Positions 59,561 to 64,000 of a DNA stretch of 64,000 bases are shown one piece after another. A program made the translations under genes and the position numbers. The DNA is from RGIG4079 sp045646905. Its GTDB lineage: Bacteria; Bacteroidota; Bacteroidia; Bacteroidales; Muribaculaceae. Below the pieces are notes generated by a model. That model did no database searches and was not told where the DNA came from. It was given only the letters and a program-made list of their open reading frames with translations. The DNA lies in assembly GCA_045646905.1 (NCBI GenBank), contig JAZRLP010000021.1, positions 27,806 through 91,805 of the forward strand, written 5' to 3'. Positions within the stretch are counted from its first letter, which is position 1. Every line of letters starts with the position of its first letter.

Positions 59561-62500
59561 TTACTTGATGTAAACTTTAGTTGATTTATTGCCTTGTACT
59601 TTGATGAATACACCATTTGAAGGATTAGCAACTTTCACACCTTGAAGGTTGTAGTATTCAACAGGAGCGTTAGCATCATTGTCAATAGCAACTTTGTTGA
59701 TGCCTACATTTTCGGTGTTGAATGTGTATTTAGAAGCAGCTTTTGTAGTAAACGCTTCGGTGCGTGGAAGTGCGAAACCTTTCAAGAATTCACCTGAGTT
59801 ACCACAAATGTAGATGTTACCTGCGAGGTCCCAAGCAATGTCGTAAACATTAGTACCGATATTGTGAGTAATCACATATTCGCGACGGAGAGCAGGAACG
59901 CCATCTTCACTCCAAACGAGGTTGTAAACAGTGAATTGTTTAGGATTAGCGCTTGAAGAAGCTACTGCGATTTGTTTTCCATCAGGAGATACGCGAACAC
60001 CACCACCACCACGGCTCACGAGGTCTTTGTATTTTTCAACACCAGTGCTGTCGATATAAACAAGACCGGGTTGAGCATCGGTAGGAGTACCACGATATTG
60101 ACAATACCAGATACCTCCCTTATTATCGTCATAAGTAATGTTTGTAGCAGAAGGAGCGATTGTGTATCGACCGGTCAAAGCAGGAACATTTGTTGGAATA
60201 GGAAGTGTAGCAGCAGTACCAAGAGCATATTCATCAGTGCTAGCACCACCATAAACATATGACCAATGAGTGTTGTTACTTGAAAGAGCAAGCATTTTAA
60301 GATCTTCGCCTGAACCTTTAACATCGAAGCCAAGGTTAGCAGCACCCATGAAGTTGCCGTTAGCATCGCTATATTTATAAGTTGTAGCATCGAGAGTGAG
60401 ACCATCAAACAATGAAGTGAACTTGTTGTTAGCCACGAGGTCATCAAATGAAGGAGCAAACATGATGTAGTTACCAAGACCACTCATACGAGTTACGAAT
60501 AAACGACCATCTTCAGCTACGCGCACGCGTGCCAAGTCGGCAGCATTAGAAGTACCAATCTTGTAGCTTAATTCCCAACCACCTTTGAAACCATAAGTGT
60601 TGGTTGCAGGGTTAATAATTGGTTCCATATCGGCTGTAAATGCGTATAGACCAAGACCACCGCTTGAAGTAGTGTTACTGTGATATTGAGCATTAGCCGA
60701 TGTCATACCTTCGGTACAATAGATGTTACCAAATGAAGGTGATTCCATGTTATTGTCAACATCAACACCGCGTGGGTGATAGAACATATACGATTTGAAT
60801 GTTTCAACAGCTGTTTTGTCAGCGCCATCAACAACAACTTCCCAAGAGAAGTCGCCTTTTTCGTATTCAGCTACATTCACTTCGGCAGTTTGAGCACCCT
60901 TAGTTTGAGCACCTTTTTCGATAGTTTCTACAACTTCGCCTTCAGCATCTTTAACGATGATTTTTACATCTTCAGCATCGGCATTCAATGAGTAGTTGAT
61001 ATTAAGGGTGTTTTCAGCGAGTTCGCTCTTAAGAGCATAAGCAAATGGGTTGGCAGTACCACCTTCAGCAGGATTGTGAGAAGTATAAGTTTCAGTTTCA
61101 GTAAATTTGTAAGTCTTACCATCAATAACGAGGAAGAATTCGAGGTCGGCACCTGTAGTGATATCTTCAGCATTGAGAGTTAATGCCAATTCACCATGAG
61201 CCGATGCATATTTGTATTCAACGGGTTCGATGTCTCCACCAATGAGATCAATAGCTTTTGCTGTGCTGAGACCTTCAGAAATGTCAAATAGTTCAATACC
61301 TGCAACTTTACCTTCTTCATTTACTTTAGGAGTAACCATGAATGTTTTGCCAGCATAGCGGAAGTAGTTGGTACCAATAGCTTTCACATTGCTAACTTTT
61401 TCGTTGCGACCGAGCACTTGAGGTTCTGCGCCTTCACCTTCAGCATTCCATTCAAATGGAGCGATTAGGTTGCCATCAAGAACAAAATTGTTTTTGCCAA
61501 GAGGAGAAATCATCATTTCATAATCATCGCAATCACTCATTGCATCTCCATAGAAGTTGGCTTCGTTAGGAAGAGCAACCCAAGCATCGTAACGAACAAC
61601 ACCTGTGTTTTGACCTTCAACAATAGCAAATTGAGCAAAACGCATTGCAATATCACTTGTGTGAGTACCATGAGGACAAGTTGTTGTGATAGTACCATCT
61701 TCTAATGTACCTGAATAAGCGATAGTTTTACCTAATTTACCACGGAAGAAATTACAACAGTAATTAGTAGTGAACCAAAGTTCGCAAGTATCAGGAAGAC
61801 TTGTGATAGAGTCTTGCGACCATTTATAGAAATGAACCGAGCCACGTTCAGTGCCGTCAGTTTCAGCGTAAGAATCATCGTAGTGGTTAAGAGAGAAGCC
61901 ACTTGCTACTAATACATGGTCGGCGGTGAGTGCGATATCTGAAATCTTCAAGATACCATTGCCACCCATCACAACTGGTTTAGTGTCAAGAGTTATCACT
62001 GTGTCATTAGCGAGGTCAGCAAGATAGATGTATGGATCTTTTGCCTCATCGAGTGCGAGAACATAAAGTTTGTCATCGCGTATGATTTGACGACGAACAG
62101 TTTTTCCTTCCAACAATGTAGCAAGAGGAGTATATTCTGTTGCTTTTACTTCATAATTGGGGAAAACATTAAACCCTTCTTTACCTGCTGTTGAGTCGGG
62201 ATAGTTTTCATAAACGATAGTAGGAGCTACCCATGCAGTGTCAATAAGGAATGCTTCAGGGTAATACATGCTACCTGCAGTTACCTCAAATTCAGTTAGA
62301 TATTCTTCTTCGGCAGCTTCATAAGCAGGGTGAGAATAATTCAAAGAATAAGTTCCAGGTTCAACATCATTGAAAATGAATACACCATTATATTCATCAT
62401 CGGTTGTATATGTAGCAACAATTTCACCACCTTTTGAAAGAGTAACAATGGCGTTGTTTAATGGTTGGAATTTATCATTAGATGACACATTAGGATTGTA

Positions 62501-63535
62501 GAATTCGTGAGAAAATTTGTTGTATTTATCACGAACTACACCATAAATAGTACCGGTTGTTTCAGTACCTCCCCAGTTAAAGTAGTCGTTAATACCCTTA
62601 GCATAGGCTTCACCTTCAAGATGACACACTCCCCAGTTCATATAACGGTGGCGTGCTGGTTGATAAGTGTGGAAATAACCTTCGGCCAAGAATCCAGGAA
62701 CACCATGTTTGATTACTCCGAGGTAACCAGTATAGGCAACGGTGTCGGGAGCTCCGTCTTTACCTTCGATTAATTGAGAAAACTGGTTGTCGGTATCATA
62801 AACATAGCTTTCGTCTGAAATCACATATTTTGCGGTACTTGTTGAATTATAGAAATTGTGGTCGCCACGAATGTTGGTTTTATTCAAGTCATATGCACTC
62901 CATTGTTGGTGTCCGAGACCAAAAAGGTGTGGCCACACAGCTTTACCCATATTGATACTACCTGCATTACCTTCTTGAGTATCGGTTCCGCGATAAAGAA
63001 TCAATGGGAAGTTGATGTTGTCACCATCAACATTAGCATTAGAGTGTATCGACACAAATACATCAAAGTTATTGAATTCAACTTCGGCAGCAACTTCCGA
63101 TAGAGCACGGTCATAATAGTCGGTTTCGGGAGGTGTTGTATGCTCGGTATAATCGGTATAAGCTGGAGCTACACCACTTTTAACACGACTCATTACGATA
63201 TTTTGACTCAAATCAAGAGCAGCACCCACACGATGAGGATTTGCGTTTTCTTGATTTTTTGTGCGATCAAAAGGAACACCATACTCAATCAACTTTTCGA
63301 GCATAGCAAGACCCTTTTGAAGGTTTGTATTTGATTCGAAGAAGTTGGTTGTGTCGTTATTTACATCAGAGTACGCATTGTTTGCACCATGCTTCACAGT
63401 ACCCATAGGGCGGCTACCAGCATCAAATGCACCGTGACCCGGATTGATGTAGATGCGCACATCTTCGGTTGTTTTTTGAGCTGAAGCACCTAAAGCGAGA
63501 GCTACAGCTACAGCTGAACATAAAAATTTCTTCAT
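59561..63535 (-). CDS. Giant exported N-acetylmuramoyl-L-alanine amidase with type IX tail
   Basis: A 1324-residue exported protein (signal about 1-19). The N-terminal Amidase_3 domain (about 26-320) keeps zinc ligands His34 (YINPGHGAFDAG), Glu67 (FFESNTNL) and His164 (VSIHSNAN), and catalytic Glu285 (FLAEGYFH). A carboxypeptidase-regulatory-like Ig domain (about 330-420: GTIYGVVRDKYNK) follows, then a long propeller-like region, and a T9SS type A sorting tail (EYYNLQGVKVANPSNGVFIK). It should cut the amide bond between MurNAc and the stem peptide, on the cell surface or in the medium. Only eight bases separate it from the upstream partial gene, so both are one operon. Confidence 0.9.
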   Translation of the reverse strand: MKKFLCSAVAVALALGASAQKTTEDVRIYINPGHGAFDAGSRPMGTVKHGANNAYSDVNNDTTNFFESNTNLQKGLAMLEKLIEYGVPFDRTKNQENANPHRVGAALDLSQNIVMSRVKSGVAPAYTDYTEHTTPPETDYYDRALSEVAAEVEFNNFDVFVSIHSNANVDGDNINFPLILYRGTDTQEGNAGSINMGKAVWPHLFGLGHQQWSAYDLNKTNIRGDHNFYNSTSTAKYVISDESYVYDTDNQFSQLIEGKDGAPDTVAYTGYLGVIKHGVPGFLAEGYFHTYQPARHRYMNWGVCHLEGEAYAKGINDYFNWGGTETTGTIYGVVRDKYNKFSHEFYNPNVSSNDKFQPLNNAIVTLSKGGEIVATYTTDDEYNGVFIFNDVEPGTYSLNYSHPAYEAAEEEYLTEFEVTAGSMYYPEAFLIDTAWVAPTIVYENYPDSTAGKEGFNVFPNYEVKATEYTPLATLLEGKTVRRQIIRDDKLYVLALDEAKDPYIYLADLANDTVITLDTKPVVMGGNGILKISDIALTADHVLVASGFSLNHYDDSYAETDGTERGSVHFYKWSQDSITSLPDTCELWFTTNYCCNFFRGKLGKTIAYSGTLEDGTITTTCPHGTHTSDIAMRFAQFAIVEGQNTGVVRYDAWVALPNEANFYGDAMSDCDDYEMMISPLGKNNFVLDGNLIAPFEWNAEGEGAEPQVLGRNEKVSNVKAIGTNYFRYAGKTFMVTPKVNEEGKVAGIELFDISEGLSTAKAIDLIGGDIEPVEYKYASAHGELALTLNAEDITTGADLEFFLVIDGKTYKFTETETYTSHNPAEGGTANPFAYALKSELAENTLNINYSLNADAEDVKIIVKDAEGEVVETIEKGAQTKGAQTAEVNVAEYEKGDFSWEVVVDGADKTAVETFKSYMFYHPRGVDVDNNMESPSFGNIYCTEGMTSANAQYHSNTTSSGGLGLYAFTADMEPIINPATNTYGFKGGWELSYKIGTSNAADLARVRVAEDGRLFVTRMSGLGNYIMFAPSFDDLVANNKFTSLFDGLTLDATTYKYSDANGNFMGAANLGFDVKGSGEDLKMLALSSNNTHWSYVYGGASTDEYALGTAATLPIPTNVPALTGRYTIAPSATNITYDDNKGGIWYCQYRGTPTDAQPGLVYIDSTGVEKYKDLVSRGGGGVRVSPDGKQIAVASSSANPKQFTVYNLVWSEDGVPALRREYVITHNIGTNVYDIAWDLAGNIYICGNSGEFLKGFALPRTEAFTTKAASKYTFNTENVGINKVAIDNDANAPVEYYNLQGVKVANPSNGVFIKVQGNKSTKVYIK

Positions 63536-63543
63536 AGCGCTTC

Positions 63544-64000
63544 TTATTTGAGGTTAATGATAAACAACTCACCTGCAGGAGTAGAATAAGCGATGCGGCC
63601 ACCATTGGTTGATGGGAACATAGCCATAGACTCATCGAGAGTGAGTTCTTGGTGAGTTTTACCGTCGATAGATGCAGCAACAAGTTTAGAAGAAGTTACT
63701 ACAGTACCATCGTCGATGTCGTGCATACCCACAACAGTGAGGTCGTTCAACCATTTTGCAGCACGAATGTTACCTACGAAAACAGGGTTAGAACCGTCGA
63801 TGTCGGCAACATAGCAACCCCCCGAAACATAGTAGTAGCACACTTTAGTGCCATTAGGAGAGATAGAAGCCCAAAGGTAGCTTGCGCCATCTTGTCCGTT
63901 AGGAGAAATCACTTTACCATCGATGCAAAGTTGACCATGGCGAATAGAAGCCACAGGCATTTGCACAGCAACACCACCATTGAGGCTTTTAGCTTCAATC
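63544..64000 (-). CDS. Partial gene: C-terminus of a propeller-like protein
   Basis: The minus-strand frame is open to the right edge, so only the last 152 or so residues are seen. They show TolB/WD40-like blade repeats (PNGTKVCYYYVSG, DIDGSNPVFVGNI, AASIDGKTHQELTL, STNGGRIAYSTPAG) and stop at IINLK, without a type IX tail. Probably a beta-propeller surface or periplasmic protein and the upstream member of the amidase operon. The start lies outside the window; a GTG at 63966 is an internal codon, not a start. Confidence 0.7.
   Translation of the reverse strand, partial: IEAKSLNGGVAVQMPVASIRHGQLCIDGKVISPNGQDGASYLWASISPNGTKVCYYYVSGGCYVADIDGSNPVFVGNIRAAKWLNDLTVVGMHDIDDGTVVTSSKLVAASIDGKTHQELTLDESMAMFPSTNGGRIAYSTPAGELFIINLK

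Overview
The window looks like a chromosomal segment of a low-GC member of Bacteroidales (phylum Bacteroidota); family cannot be fixed from the sequence alone. The evidence is the many TAnnTTTG-type promoter -7 boxes, the lack of Shine-Dalgarno sequences, the lineage-typical gene neighbourhoods (dapB-lepB-WbqC; DUF4271-hemD-rnpA-yidD-tatD; leuS-rdgB-PorZ-like), type IX secretion C-terminal sorting domains, BspA-like LRR_5 surface proteins and a Nudix/winged-helix regulator of the NrtR/AraR kind. No rRNA, tRNA, insertion sequence or CRISPR array was seen.

Layout. 0-4.2 kb (minus): a surface lipoprotein, then a decayed Rhs/YD-repeat toxin locus that keeps three apparently intact immunity-like orphans. 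4.4-10.8 kb (plus): argS, a BI-1 protein, a MATE exporter, a GH25 lysozyme, a candidate small RNA, a Nudix regulator and a small membrane protein. 10.9-12.2 kb (minus): a membrane protein and an NAD-dependent epimerase. 12.6-16.7 kb (plus): dapB, lepB, a WbqC-family gene, a 6S-like structured RNA and a small secreted protein. 17-23 kb: sdaA, two unrelated AAA-type ATPases (DUF234 and DUF4143 types), each with its own repeated sites at the promoter, and a secreted GH13 enzyme. 23.3-30.2 kb: three LRR_5 (BspA-like) surface proteins, two with type IX sorting tails and one lipid-anchored. 30.3-35.8 kb: acyltransferase, LOG-family enzyme, DUF4271 membrane protein, hemD, rnpA, yidD, a short tatD and a small zinc-binding protein.

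35.8-36.6 kb is a 736-bp gene-free, very AT-rich stretch with four exact TTATCAACA 9-mers plus near matches. Sampled lines of the plus strand tend to be C-rich to its left and G-rich to its right, whichever strand is coding. Together with rnpA-yidD close by, this makes it a good candidate for the chromosomal replication origin. To its right (plus) lie nadA, leuS, rdgB, two tandem PorZ-like propeller proteins and a hypothetical gene; then (minus) an Lrp/AsnC regulator and three tandem FKBP isomerases with three different localisation signals.

49.8-59.1 kb (minus) holds the most unusual locus: a tight six-gene operon encoding an SPFH/band-7 coiled-coil protein with zinc ribbons at both ends, a cytoplasmic caspase-like (peptidase C25 fold) protein with a His/Cys dyad, two more zinc-ribbon proteins (one with tandem terminase-like HTH repeats and a membrane anchor), and two exported proteins with CsgG/LPP20-like domains, the last with a predicted outer-membrane barrel. 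Identical 36-bp hairpins lie on both sides of the operon. I infer an envelope-associated stress, defence or cell-death device; no function has been shown. The window ends with a giant secreted amidase with a type IX tail and the 3' end of a gene that runs off the edge.
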